Of a stretch of 52,426 bases of DNA, positions 1-9,329 are shown one piece after another. How positions within the stretch are numbered: position 1 is the first letter of the stretch; every line of letters starts with the position of its first letter. The notes beneath the pieces are model-generated. The model was given only the letters and a program-made list of their open reading frames with translations. It was not told where the DNA came from and did no database searches. The stretch comes from a virus, in IMG/VR virus record IMGVR_UViG_3300030099_001111, positions 1 through 52,426 of that record; one strand, written 5' to 3'. The position numbers were made by a program, and so were the translations under genes.

Positions 1-3000
1 CTTTAACCTCTTGAGCTATCAAACCTTCATCAGACTTGCCATCTGCTTTCCAGTCGTAAGCAACTGGGTTGAGTTTGTTGATAACTTCTAAACCTCTGGC
101 AGACCCTGTGATGTCTTTTAATCTAGCATCGGATGATGTGTTGTAAGTTGTGGCTGAACCTGTGATTGAAATAGTACCTACTGTTGTGCCATCTTTAGCA
201 AATATTGCAATGTCTCCATTATTATTTAAACGATTAAGTGCTAATGGTGGACCTTGATAACGAGCAGCAGCTATATAACCTTTGATACCTGCTACACCAA
301 TGTTAATGCCCGGATTATTTCCTGAATTATTTGTAACATTGTTATCAGTAGTACCAACCAATAAGTTACCTGAACTGTCTATACGCATACGTTCTGAAGC
401 ACCAGTAAATGTTGCCACATACTCTTCGTTTGAATGATACCTATGTCCAGCATCAACATTATTTGAAGCTGTAGCGGCAGCAAAAACATACTCACTACCA
501 GTAGTTTCTAGTTTTATATTTCCATTTACTTGTAGCTCTTGAGTAGGCGAAGTAGTTCCTATACCAACGTTGCCTTCTTGAGTGATACGCATTTTCTCAG
601 CAACACTACCACTATTAGCAGTATGGAATGATAAGTCACCACCTTGTCCTGAATCTGTGTTTGTCTCTACGTCTGCTCTTATTTTTGCATAAACTGCTTC
701 AGTGCCATTAGCTGTATTAAAACTAAAATCTAAAGCAGAAGCCGCAGAAACAGATGAATTAGGTCTATGTAAATTTAATAAACCAAATTGGTCAACTCTG
801 ACATCAAGTGCTGAAGCTGGTGAGGTTGTGCCTATACCAACGTTGCCTGTTGGGTTTAACACGATGTCTGTGTCTGCTGTAGTAGTTTCTAAAGTTAGTC
901 CTTCTCTACCGTCAATGACAAAACCACTTGTTGCATAGGAATGTATTTTATCTTCTTCATAGAAGCTTACATTTGAACCATTTTCAACTCTTACTATACC
1001 ACCATTAACATGAAGCTTCTCACTAGGCGAACTCGTGCCGATGCCTACGTTGCCTGAACTGTCTATTCTGGCTTTTTCAGTGCCATCTACATTAAATCCT
1101 AATATACTTCCTGCTGATTCGTTATTGATGTCTGCACTTATAAATAAACTACCAGCACCCGAACCTGCTGAAATGTGACTATCAGCATTTGTATCTGTAT
1201 CTGTTAAAAGTATTCTTGGAAAAGTACTTGCTATATGCAGATTAGCACTTGGCGAACTAGTTCCTATACCAACGTTGCCAGAAGTATCTATTCTGAATCT
1301 TTCTGCATAATTTGTACTAAGAGTTAAAGCAGTTCCGTTAGAACCTACTCGTATTTGGTCAGCAGTAGAGCTTGTATTACCAAATGTAATAAATGAAGAT
1401 GTCCCACCAGTATTTTTAAAATTACTAAGAATTGTAGTACCACTTGCATTTACGTCTAATTTTCTAGTTGGCGAAATAGTTCCTATGCCAACATTGCCAT
1501 TTGTACCAGTAATATACATTCTAGTATTTCCTGTGCTTGAAAGAGATGTTGCGTTGGTGTTGAAATATAAATCATTAGCAGAGCCTAGTAATAAGTTTTC
1601 ACCACTTGATGAGATTAAAGCTAGATTATCGAAACCATCATCACCAATTTTATGACTATCGCCAACTTCTATTTCACCAGTAACATCTATACCTGATGAC
1701 TTTATTTTTAATACATTAGCTGTTGTATTATTACCAAAAATGAACTCTCCCTCAACTGAAGCAATTTTAAAATTGTGACCTGCGTTTGCAGAAGAACCAG
1801 CAGTAGAAGTAAAAACATTTAAAAGTCTTAAATTAGCTGTACCACCTGTAAAATATGTATCGCCTTCTGCTGCTCCTTGAACAGTTAATCTACCTGAAGG
1901 CGAAGTAGTGCCTATGCCGACATTGCCATCTTGTTTTACAGTCATCTTTTGACTTTCAGAACCACTTGTTCCAGTCCAGAAGGTGACATCACCATACTCA
2001 TTAATAATGTCGAACTGACCAGCATTTTGATATCTTAAAAATGCTCTTCTTGTCGTGTCTTGGTCAAATCTTAAATTTGGTGAACCTGTAGAACCTGCTT
2101 GTATTTTTATGTAAGGGTTTTGCTCTGTAGCTACAATATTTCCAGCTACATCTAGCTTTTCGTCTGGCGAACTCGTTCCGATGCCAACGTTGCCTGAAAA
2201 GTCTTGGACAAAAGAACTTGGGTGAGAAGATGAGCCTATATTTAATTTACCATTGGAGTCTTTCCAAATTCTATGACTTACAGCATTACTACTTGTTATA
2301 GCAATACCATCATTTAATGTGTCACCTTTTTGTTTTACTATTACTGTACCACCTGTTGTTGCTGCACCAGTTCCACCATTAACTTCAAGTAAACTAGCTG
2401 GTGAAGTAGTACCTATGCCAAGACCTGTTGAAGTAAATCTAGCTCTTTCTGTGCTTTCTGTTTGAAAACTTAAAGCTGTACTAGTTGTTAAAATACTTGC
2501 AAAACCAGTACCTTGTTTTAAATCTAAGTTTTTAGAAGCAGTAGTATTTGTAATTCTTAATGGGTGGTTAAAAGTATCGTGTCCGCTTACTGTTAAGGGT
2601 GAGCCACTTGTAGTAGTAATAGCTACTGAACCACTAGATGTTAAACCATCAACAACTGCTGTACCTGTAACATCTATACCTGTTGAGGTTGTGGCTAGTT
2701 TTTGTGAACCTGAGTGTTTTAGATTTATTGCACCGCCAGTACGAGCAGTAAGCATTGTTTGGCTATTAGCTGTGTCAAAGAAATTAATTTCATCACCATT
2801 AGTTCTTAAAGATAAGTTTCCTGTACCTGTATCTTGTATAAAACTAGCATTACCATTGTGATATATTTGTAAATCTTGACTTGCACCTAGTCTGATTCTG
2901 TCGTTGTCGCCAAAGTCAAGACCATGTGAAAATTCAAAAACATCATTACTAGCGTTCCAAAGTAAAGTGGCATCAGTAGAAGCATCAACCGCATCTTGGA

Positions 3001-5482
3001 TAGTAATTCCAGCACCATCGGCTGTTGAGCTTGAATCGCCTGTGGAGTAATTGATTGTTATGTTTTTGTCTTCGACATTTAGATTGGTTGTGTCGATTGT
3101 TGTTGTGGTTCCAGAGACTGTGAGATTACCATCTATATTAGCATTACCAGAAAGGTGAAGGTCTTTGAATCTTGCACCACTAGCACCTAAATCTATTGCA
3201 GCATCTCTATCACCTGATGAACCTGATTGTGCTGGTAATATAGAATCACCACCATCACTAAATCTTAAACCAGTATCACCTGTTCCTATTGTTATGTCGC
3301 CTATTCTTGTACCAATAGTACCGACAACAGTGTCATCTTTAGCAAATTTTTGGATGATACCATCAGATGTTTTTCTGTTAAGGTATAAAGGTTCTCCACC
3401 ATCTCTAGCAATAGAAGCAAAACCTGAAGCACCATCAAATCTAAAACCAACTGTAGCATTATCAACTGCTGTTTTACCTATTAATAGTCTGCCTGAACTG
3501 TCTATTCTCATGCGTTCAGTATTGCCACCAGTAGCAAAAAGCATATTAGTTTGTGACCTAATAGCTAAATCATCTACTGCTGAGCCACTTATCATATCTC
3601 CTGTTGATGTAGGAACTTGTATGCCACCTTTGAATGTGCCACCATTTAAAAACCTAAGTCTTAAATCATCTGTTCCATTAATGTCATTACTACCTGAAGA
3701 AGTAATAGCACCAGTAACATCTATACCTGATGAGGTTGTTTCAAACTTTTTACTGTTGTCGTGATAAAGTTCTACAGCACCATTAGCTGTGCCATGTAAA
3801 AAACTTTCACCACTAGCTGCTTGTAGTCTTAATTGTGTAGCTCTTATTAATAAGCTGCCAGAACCTTTTTCATCTATAAAAGAATTTGCACCATCAGAAT
3901 ATATTTCTAAATCTTGACTAGCACCTAGTCTAATCTTTTCGTTGTCGCCTAGGTCTATTTGGTCGGCATATATCACACCATCTATGTATAAGTCTTTCCA
4001 TTCCTGTGAAGAACTGCCGAGGTCATAAGTATTGTCATCGTCTGGAATAATGTTTGAATCAATATCAGCTCCGAAAGAAACTGTGTCGGTTGCTGCGTTA
4101 CCAAAGGTTAGATTACCGTTGACTGTCAAGTTGCCTGTAACTAAAGCATCTCCTGCAACGTGTAGTAATGAACTAGGAGAACTTGTACCGATGCCTATGT
4201 TGCCTGATGAGTCTATTCTAAATCTTTCAACACCAGCAGTATTAAATATCATACTATCAACACCATGTGCATAGCGAATAAGACCTACATCATTATCAGC
4301 ACTATCACCAAATGCAATACGACCATCTGCACCAAGAATACTTAAACCTACATTAAATGGGTGTTCTAAAACAAGTTCTTGAGCAAGGTCTGAACGTGTA
4401 GCTCCAGATGAACTACGAACAATATTTAAATTACCTTGAGGCGAAGCAGTACCTATACCTACTCTATTATTACTAGAATCTACTTTAAGTGTTGAAGTAT
4501 CTACAGTTAAATCACCAGAGACTGCTAAGCTTGATAGGGTACCAAGACTTGTAATATTTGTTTGGGCTGCAGTTAGAACAGAGCCTGTTAGATTTCCTGC
4601 GACATTACCAGTTACATCGCCTGTCAAGTCTCCTGTCACATTTCCTGTCACATTACCGGTGACATTACCTGTAACGTTTCCTGTCAAATCTCCTGTAACA
4701 TCACCAGTCACATTACCAGTCACATTACCTGTAACATTACCAGTCACGTTTCCTGTTAGAGCTGCTTCAACTGTACCAGCTACAAAAGTTTCTGAACCTA
4801 CTGTCCATTTATCTGTGGTTTCATTCCATATTAAAGTCTTGTTAGTGCTTGTGCCTCGTTCTATTTCAATCCCACCGTTCTGTGATGGTGTTCCTGTCTC
4901 ATCTGAATTAAGGACAATGATGTTATCACCGATATTAACTTCATTACTGTTGACTGTGGTTGTTGTCCCGGAAACGGTTAGATTACCACCTATAATAACA
5001 TTGCCAGATGTATCAACTGTGGTAAATGTAGCTGCTGCTGCTGTAGTGCCACCAATAGTTACGTTATCTAGTGTGCCACCATTAATATCTGCAGTGTCGG
5101 CTACTAAGCTATCTATGTTAGCTGTGCCATCTATAAATAAATCTTTAAACTCTAAAGAGCTTGAGCCGAGGTCAATATCGTTGTCTGTAACTGGTAGGAT
5201 AGCTCCATCGGCTATGTAGAGTTGTTGGACAGGATTACTACTAACTTCTATATAGAACTCAATGTGATTATTAGCACTATCTATTAAGACTTTATTGTTC
5301 GGTGTTGTTTCTCCAGCATCACCTATTAGTCCTATAACTGGACCTTCACTAGCTGTACCATCGTGTTTGTGACCAGTAGCATTACTAAAAACTGCTAATA
5401 AATGGTCATACTCATTGTTAAATAATGCTGCGGTGATGGTATCGCCATCAGTAAATGTACTTTGTCGGGTATATCCTGCCAT
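1..5482 (-). CDS. Giant tail fibre with S74-type C-terminus, partial (runs off left edge)
   Basis: This open frame starts at an ATG at 5482, behind an AGGAGAT ribosome site and 3 bases after the upstream tail gene stop. It stays open to base 1, giving about 1827 codons. The N-terminal 100 or so residues are unique. A run of NVTG repeats follows, then at least ten blocks of the form GNVGIGT(S/T)SP with a neighbouring ERMRIDSSG motif, typical of trimeric beta-structured fibres. The last visible part (SDARLKDITGSARG, then DEGLIAQEVK) matches Peptidase_S74 intramolecular chaperone ends, which cleave themselves off after folding. About 75 residues of the C-terminus are missing, judging by the paralogue at the right edge. 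Likely role: host receptor binding. Confidence 0.9.
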   Translation of the reverse strand, partial: MAGYTRQSTFTDGDTITAALFNNEYDHLLAVFSNATGHKHDGTASEGPVIGLIGDAGETTPNNKVLIDSANNHIEFYIEVSSNPVQQLYIADGAILPVTDNDIDLGSSSLEFKDLFIDGTANIDSLVADTADINGGTLDNVTIGGTTAAAATFTTVDTSGNVIIGGNLTVSGTTTTVNSNEVNIGDNIIVLNSDETGTPSQNGGIEIERGTSTNKTLIWNETTDKWTVGSETFVAGTVEAALTGNVTGNVTGNVTGNVTGDVTGDLTGNVTGNVTGNVTGNVTGDLTGDVTGNVAGNLTGSVLTAAQTNITSLGTLSSLAVSGDLTVDTSTLKVDSSNNRVGIGTASPQGNLNIVRSSSGATRSDLAQELVLEHPFNVGLSILGADGRIAFGDSADNDVGLIRYAHGVDSMIFNTAGVERFRIDSSGNIGIGTSSPSSLLHVAGDALVTGNLTVNGNLTFGNAATDTVSFGADIDSNIIPDDDNTYDLGSSSQEWKDLYIDGVIYADQIDLGDNEKIRLGASQDLEIYSDGANSFIDEKGSGSLLIRATQLRLQAASGESFLHGTANGAVELYHDNSKKFETTSSGIDVTGAITSSGSNDINGTDDLRLRFLNGGTFKGGIQVPTSTGDMISGSAVDDLAIRSQTNMLFATGGNTERMRIDSSGRLLIGKTAVDNATVGFRFDGASGFASIARDGGEPLYLNRKTSDGIIQKFAKDDTVVGTIGTRIGDITIGTGDTGLRFSDGGDSILPAQSGSSGDRDAAIDLGASGARFKDLHLSGNANIDGNLTVSGTTTTIDTTNLNVEDKNITINYSTGDSSSTADGAGITIQDAVDASTDATLLWNASNDVFEFSHGLDFGDNDRIRLGASQDLQIYHNGNASFIQDTGTGNLSLRTNGDEINFFDTANSQTMLTARTGGAINLKHSGSQKLATTSTGIDVTGTAVVDGLTSSGSVAITTTSGSPLTVSGHDTFNHPLRITNTTASKNLDLKQGTGFASILTTSTALSFQTESTERARFTSTGLGIGTTSPASLLEVNGGTGAATTGGTVIVKQKGDTLNDGIAITSSNAVSHRIWKDSNGKLNIGSSSHPSSFVQDFSGNVGIGTSSPDEKLDVAGNIVATEQNPYIKIQAGSTGSPNLRFDQDTTRRAFLRYQNAGQFDIINEYGDVTFWTGTSGSESQKMTVKQDGNVGIGTTSPSGRLTVQGAAEGDTYFTGGTANLRLLNVFTSTAGSSANAGHNFKIASVEGEFIFGNNTTANVLKIKSSGIDVTGEIEVGDSHKIGDDGFDNLALISSSGENLLLGSANDLYFNTNATSLSSTGNTRMYITGTNGNVGIGTISPTRKLDVNASGTTILSNFKNTGGTSSFITFGNTSSTADQIRVGSNGTALTLSTNYAERFRIDTSGNVGIGTSSPSANLHIASTFPRILLTDTDTNADSHISAGSGAGSLFISADINNESAGSILGFNVDGTEKARIDSSGNVGIGTSSPSEKLHVNGGIVRVENGSNVSFYEEDKIHSYATSGFVIDGREGLTLETTTADTDIVLNPTGNVGIGTTSPASALDVRVDQFGLLNLHRPNSSVSAASALDFSFNTANGTEAVYAKIRADVETNTDSGQGGDLSFHTANSGSVAEKMRITQEGNVGIGTTSPTQELQVNGNIKLETTGSEYVFAAATASNNVDAGHRYHSNEEYVATFTGASERMRIDSSGNLLVGTTDNNVTNNSGNNPGINIGVAGIKGYIAAARYQGPPLALNRLNNNGDIAIFAKDGTTVGTISITGSATTYNTSSDARLKDITGSARGLEVINKLNPVAYDWKADGKSDEGLIAQEVK
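1497..1570. repeat. 74-bp exact repeat, copy inside left fibre
   Basis: These 74 bases are identical to the last 74 bases of the window (52353-52426), in the same orientation and reading frame. Both copies encode the fibre segment around NTRMYITGTNGNVG. The first mismatch is at 1496 against 52352. The repeat ends exactly at the window edge, which is typical of an assembly that stops at a repeat. Confidence 0.9.
4582..4764 (-). repeat. Tandem NVTG/DVTG coding repeats in the fibre
   Basis: Within the left fibre gene, a tandem 12-bp-type repeat encodes about 14 consecutive GN(V/L)TG or GD(V/L)TG tetrapeptide units. Codon usage varies between units (gtaacg, gtcaca, gttaca), so the repeat is old rather than a recent slippage product. 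It probably forms an extended fibre shaft segment. Confidence 0.8.
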
Positions 5483-5485
5483 GTC

Positions 5486-7090
5486 TTATCTCCTGCCTGA
5501 AGGTATATAATCTACATAAAAACCATTTATAATGTAGGGTGAATTTGAATCATTACTTGAGAATCTAAAATTGTTACTATGTCCGCTACCTACTAGTGAT
5601 TCTCTAACTAGTGGTTGCTCGGCTGCTCCAAATATTGCTTGACCAAATACAGATTGACCAAAAAGTGAGGGAGCAGGTACTGAATCTAATACTATATCAT
5701 CTGGCTGTGGTATATCAGAGCTACTATAATCATATCTGACTCTAAGTGTTGGTTGTATATTACTCTCTGGTGTTATAGATATTTTAATATAATGCAAAGT
5801 TTTTAATGTACCAAAGTCTCCATAATCATAATCTGGTGTTTCATAAATAGCATTTATGTTAGTTCCATCAAAACTATGTCCAACATCATGGGTATAAACA
5901 AAACCATTAGTATCGCCATGATAGTAAACTTCAACACCATTGTTATCAAAGTTTGAGTTGACACTAGTTACTTCTAAACCTAATAATTCTGACCATTGAA
6001 AACCATTTGGTCTTAAGGTACCTACTATGCCCTTTTGAGCTGAGTTAGCTAGTACTACATTAGTGTAATAAAGTCTGTATTGTGATTTTTCTCTAATAAC
6101 TAAACTATTAATAACAAAGTCATCTATGTTTCTAGCTAGTTCACTAACAATAGGTTGTATTTGTTTTGAAACTGTACCTAACTCAACGTCACCAATTCTT
6201 GCTGTTCCGGCAACTGTTCTAAAACCATCAGCTGCTAAAAATAATAAATCACCACCAATCTCTTGAATACTATAACCACTTAAACAACCTACGTTATCAG
6301 TAATTGGGTCTATCCTAACTGTATCAGAGTTATGAAGATTAATAAGTTTATGAATACTATTTTCACAAAATATAATTAAATCTTCACGGAAACCTTTAAT
6401 ACCTACAACTTGGTCTGATAAAGTAAAACTACCACCAGCTGCAAAGTTATCAAAATCATTAACTTGACTATGAAAAACAGTATTTAAGTTACCTGCCACC
6501 CCTGCTGCTATTAAATGATTATCGTGAATAGTTATAAACTTAACTCCATTACTACCACTAACAGTTATTTCAGCAGAAAAAAATGTTCTAGTATTTAAAG
6601 CTCCTGTACCTTCCATACGAAAGCTATAAATTTTATTAGCTCCATCAGCTATAAAAACTTCACCATAGTCAAAGGTAGCACCTTCAGCTAAAGCAAAAGT
6701 ACATTGACCTTGATTAGTTCTATTTAAAATACTACGACCTGTAAAAGTTGTATGATTATCTCCACTGCCTGAAACTGAACTTCGATTTATTTGTAACCAA
6801 GTAGCTCCATCATTAGTAAAATATATATCATCACTAACACAAGCTATAACTCCATCAGCATAAGGAAAAACTCCTAAAATAGTAGCAGTACTTCCAGCTG
6901 GTTGAGCTGCAGTTACATCACCTACTTTATATTTAGCATAACCATTTACTCTACGATAACCACCTTCAATAGAAACTTCAAAGTTTTGTAGTTTAGTTGC
7001 TACTCCGGGAGTTTTTAATAAATCAATAGCATTAGATGAGGTTAGTAAACCACCATCACATGCTACTGTATAGGGTTGAGAACGTGCCAT
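5486..7090 (-). CDS. Tail protein, probable hub/stabilisation (gp10/gp12-type) protein
   Basis: 534 residues, beginning MARSQPYTVACDGGL. It contains recurring short beta segments with GYRRV, DDIYFTNDG and EVFIADGANK motifs, which suggest a beta-propeller-like fold. In phages with this gene order, the protein between the gp4/gp11-type adaptor and the fibre is the tail tube or stabilisation protein (P22 gp10 or T7 gp12 type). It abuts the fibre gene by 3 bases and follows the adaptor gene by 3 bases, consistent with one tail operon. Assignment rests mainly on size, position and repeat character. Confidence 0.65.
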   Translation of the reverse strand: MARSQPYTVACDGGLLTSSNAIDLLKTPGVATKLQNFEVSIEGGYRRVNGYAKYKVGDVTAAQPAGSTATILGVFPYADGVIACVSDDIYFTNDGATWLQINRSSVSGSGDNHTTFTGRSILNRTNQGQCTFALAEGATFDYGEVFIADGANKIYSFRMEGTGALNTRTFFSAEITVSGSNGVKFITIHDNHLIAAGVAGNLNTVFHSQVNDFDNFAAGGSFTLSDQVVGIKGFREDLIIFCENSIHKLINLHNSDTVRIDPITDNVGCLSGYSIQEIGGDLLFLAADGFRTVAGTARIGDVELGTVSKQIQPIVSELARNIDDFVINSLVIREKSQYRLYYTNVVLANSAQKGIVGTLRPNGFQWSELLGLEVTSVNSNFDNNGVEVYYHGDTNGFVYTHDVGHSFDGTNINAIYETPDYDYGDFGTLKTLHYIKISITPESNIQPTLRVRYDYSSSDIPQPDDIVLDSVPAPSLFGQSVFGQAIFGAAEQPLVRESLVGSGHSNNFRFSSNDSNSPYIINGFYVDYIPSGRR

Positions 7091-7093
7091 TAA

Positions 7094-7861
7094 TTAAAAG
7101 TATCTTCTGTCGTCTGTCATTACTCTTGGTGTTGGATTAATTAAATTAGATTTCATACTTTTCATAGCTTTTCTAAAGTCTTCTAAAGCAAAAGCTGCTT
7201 GTTGAGGTGACTCTTTAAACTGCCATACATAATATCTAACCCTAGAGGTAATAACATTTGTATATTGTTCTGGAAGGACTACTGTATCACTATGAGCTGA
7301 TAAAGCTGTTGGTTTAACAAAAGCATAAAAATGCACGTTATAAGTTTTATCAGGTATAGGACTTAATCCAAATTTTCTATTATCTGGAGATTTAATTACG
7401 AATTTAGGCTCTCCATAGCCTTGTGTATCAGCATCATCAGCATTTTCACTATCTCTATAATATCTTCTCCAATCAGCAAGATTTAAAAACTTTAAACCTC
7501 TAGAAACAAAAGGAGCTGATTCTCCTCCTACTCCAATAGTAGTAATATAAAAATCATCCCAATCTATTGAAGCAAAATCAGTTGCAATACTAGAACTACC
7601 TGATTTTAAAATATACCATCTAGTTCCTGCTGTAGTTGCCACTGTTACATTACCATAAAATGGGTCTGAAGTACCACTAAGATTGTTAGCAAAAAAAGGT
7701 AACTGTGGTTCAGCATTAGCAATATCAAAAATTGCTTTGTTTACCATGTCTTTTACAAAAGCTTGTAAGCCTTTAGCGTTACCAAAATTTGATGAAGTTA
7801 AAGGAACTTCATTAAGCTCTCTTAATACTTCATTAGTAATATCAAGATAAGTTGTAGCCAT
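7094..7861 (-). CDS. Tail tubular protein A-like head-tail adaptor
   Basis: 255 residues. The N-terminus, TYLDITNEVLRELNEVPL, resembles the start of T7 gp11-type tail tubular A and P22 gp4-type accessory proteins of marine podoviruses. A conserved-looking end reads VRYYVWQFKESPQQAAFALEDFRKAM, shown here only as a description of aromatic and basic composition. It lies between the capsid block and the tail hub gene, and its ATG overlaps the stop of the following small basic gene's frame by one base (7861). Likely role: closes the portal vertex and connects it to the tail. Confidence 0.7.
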   Translation of the reverse strand: MATTYLDITNEVLRELNEVPLTSSNFGNAKGLQAFVKDMVNKAIFDIANAEPQLPFFANNLSGTSDPFYGNVTVATTAGTRWYILKSGSSSIATDFASIDWDDFYITTIGVGGESAPFVSRGLKFLNLADWRRYYRDSENADDADTQGYGEPKFVIKSPDNRKFGLSPIPDKTYNVHFYAFVKPTALSAHSDTVVLPEQYTNVITSRVRYYVWQFKESPQQAAFALEDFRKAMKSMKSNLINPTPRVMTDDRRYF

Positions 7862-8082
7862 TATTTACCTACTTTTTTCTGTGCTGCTTTATGTGCTTGT
7901 GTAAAAGTTTTACCTCTTTTCATCATAGCTGTCATAGCTTTCATGTGTTTGCCAGTATGATGAACTGAATGTTTTTTCATAGTTGCTTGTTGTCTAGTAG
8001 TTAAAGCAGACACATCAGCACCTTTTATCATAACTTTTTTAACTTTTTTACCTGTAGCCATTTTTTTACGTTTACCGTACAT
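7861..8082 (-). CDS. Small basic protein, unknown function
   Basis: 73 residues, very rich in lysine, with histidines and methionines (MKKHSVHHTGKHMKAMTAMM region). There is no hydrophobic segment. An AGGAG site lies seven bases before the ATG, and start and stop overlap its neighbours by one base on both sides, so it is translated within the head-tail operon. It may bind packaged DNA or RNA, by composition only. It belongs to a set of short basic genes scattered through the late block. Confidence 0.7.
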   Translation of the reverse strand: MYGKRKKMATGKKVKKVMIKGADVSALTTRQQATMKKHSVHHTGKHMKAMTAMMKRGKTFTQAHKAAQKKVGK

Positions 8083-8288
8083 TATTTTTCTCCTGATATT
8101 TTCATTGTATTATATCCTACCATTTCAACACACTTTTTTTCTTTTTCATAAATATCAGCGTACCTTGAAACAGAACCACCGTCAGCATAATTCATACGAC
8201 CACCGCCCATTTTATTATTTCTAGGCTTCATGTCATACATCATACCACCACCCATCTTTTTCTTTCTTTTTTTATCTTCGTAATACAT
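8082..8288 (-). CDS. Small Met/Gly/Lys-rich protein, unknown function
   Basis: 68 residues from the ATG at 8288, which has an AAGGAG site five bases upstream. An upstream in-frame start at 8339 is rejected because its leader runs through a terminator hairpin. The N-terminal half repeats KKMGGGMMYDMK and NKMGGGRMNYADGG, two near-copies of a Lys-Met-Gly3 motif followed by a more ordinary acidic/basic tail. It is encoded directly after the coat gene. I do not recognise the family. Confidence 0.65.
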   Translation of the reverse strand: MYYEDKKRKKKMGGGMMYDMKPRNNKMGGGRMNYADGGSVSRYADIYEKEKKCVEMVGYNTMKISGEK

Positions 8289-8302
8289 TTTTCTCCTTAT
8301 AT

Positions 8303-8330
8303 AAAAATGGAAGGCTCCGAAGAGCCTCCC
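8303..8330 (-). terminator. Terminator or attenuator after the coat gene
   Basis: On the minus strand a 9-bp stem (GGGAGGCTC with GAGCCTTCC, one G-U pair) with a TTCG loop is followed by ATTTTTAT. It lies between the coat stop at 8339 and the next start at 8288. It probably gives excess coat mRNA relative to the tail genes, with read-through to the tail. Confidence 0.7.
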
Positions 8331-8338
8331 GAATATCA

Positions 8339-9301
8339 TTAGTCTACAACGTAGAAAGCTGATACTAGTGCTTTTGGTCTTAGAACTTTTGCTCCGTAGA
8401 CATGCAACCCTCTAACAATATCACCAAATGAACTTGGGTCTCTTAAGACTTCAGTTGAAGTGATTGTTTGAGCAGTTGAAACGGAAGAAATGTGTCCAGC
8501 AAGGACTTTACCAGTAGCATTAGAAGTTGCAGCAATATTATTTGATTTGTACATATTGAAGCCTCTTAACTTACCACTTGATACTAGTCCATTTCTAATT
8601 GAACCTTGTCCTGCGTTAAAGTCTACTGAAAGCAGTTTTGAACCAGACTGTGCTAACTCTTCATAAAATGAAGGAGGAGCAACAAACCATCTACCTTCTT
8701 CAGGTACATTTTGGTCGTCTAGTAATCTTGCCATTCTAGCCATTAAGTCAATCGCATCTACACCAGTTCCATCAGAACCTAATAGGTCAACAGAATTAGT
8801 TGCGTGTGTCATTGATGAATCTGCAGTTGCACTGTCTGAACCAATAATATGGTCTGGTGAACTTGCAGATACACCTGAAAACATCTTAGCCATAACACCT
8901 GCATCGAATGCATCTCTTAAGGCATAAGCAGCAGATGAACTTGCTACTTCTTTGAAGTTTACATGTGACATTTGACTCTCAATATCATCTACGATGAATT
9001 TGAAAGCATTAGCAGTGTCAACAATTAATGTTGTTTCTGCATCAGTTAGTGCTGTTTTAGTTACATCAGCACCTCTTTCGTATTGAAAGACTGTGATTTC
9101 TGGTTCGTTAATTATTTTAACAGTATCGCCAAATCCTGAAATCTCACCTGCGTAGTCTGTGTTTGTTATTGCTTCGACAACAGAGGCTTTCCTAAAAAAG
9201 TTTAAGACCTTCTTGGAATAAATTTCAGGTAGAAAGGCATTGTTACTAAAGTTCGAACCAGAACTTTGTGCGAAATTTTGGTCGCTTACGTTAAAAGCCA
9301 T
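8339..9301 (-). CDS. Major capsid protein
   Basis: 320 residues. Features fitting an HK97-fold phage coat: an N-terminal arm (NFAQSSGSNFSNNAFLPEIYSKKVLNFF), a central EISGFGDTVKI stretch, an AYALRDAFDAGVMAKMF helix, and VPEEGRWFVAPPSFYEEL, a motif common to P22-type and marine podovirus coats. It sits directly after the scaffold-like gene and before a terminator, the usual place for a highly expressed coat gene. The ribosome site reads AAGGAGAAAAT before ATG. No fused protease is seen. Confidence 0.88.
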   Translation of the reverse strand: MAFNVSDQNFAQSSGSNFSNNAFLPEIYSKKVLNFFRKASVVEAITNTDYAGEISGFGDTVKIINEPEITVFQYERGADVTKTALTDAETTLIVDTANAFKFIVDDIESQMSHVNFKEVASSSAAYALRDAFDAGVMAKMFSGVSASSPDHIIGSDSATADSSMTHATNSVDLLGSDGTGVDAIDLMARMARLLDDQNVPEEGRWFVAPPSFYEELAQSGSKLLSVDFNAGQGSIRNGLVSSGKLRGFNMYKSNNIAATSNATGKVLAGHISSVSTAQTITSTEVLRDPSSFGDIVRGLHVYGAKVLRPKALVSAFYVVD

Positions 9302-9329
9302 TTTATTTTCTCCTTAAAATAAAAATAAT

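Noticed and set aside
3165-5219. Several plus-strand open frames opposite the left fibre gene
   Set aside because: They are Pro/Leu/Val-rich mirror frames of the repeated fibre codons, lack ribosome sites and lie opposite a continuous real gene.
1-5482. Regularly spaced repeats in the fibre as a possible CRISPR array
   Set aside because: The repeats are in frame, encode NVGIGTTSP, vary in sequence and have coding spacers of unequal length.
1-5482. Diversity-generating retroelement as cause of fibre variation
   Set aside because: No reverse transcriptase gene or template/variable repeat pair with adenine-specific changes was seen.
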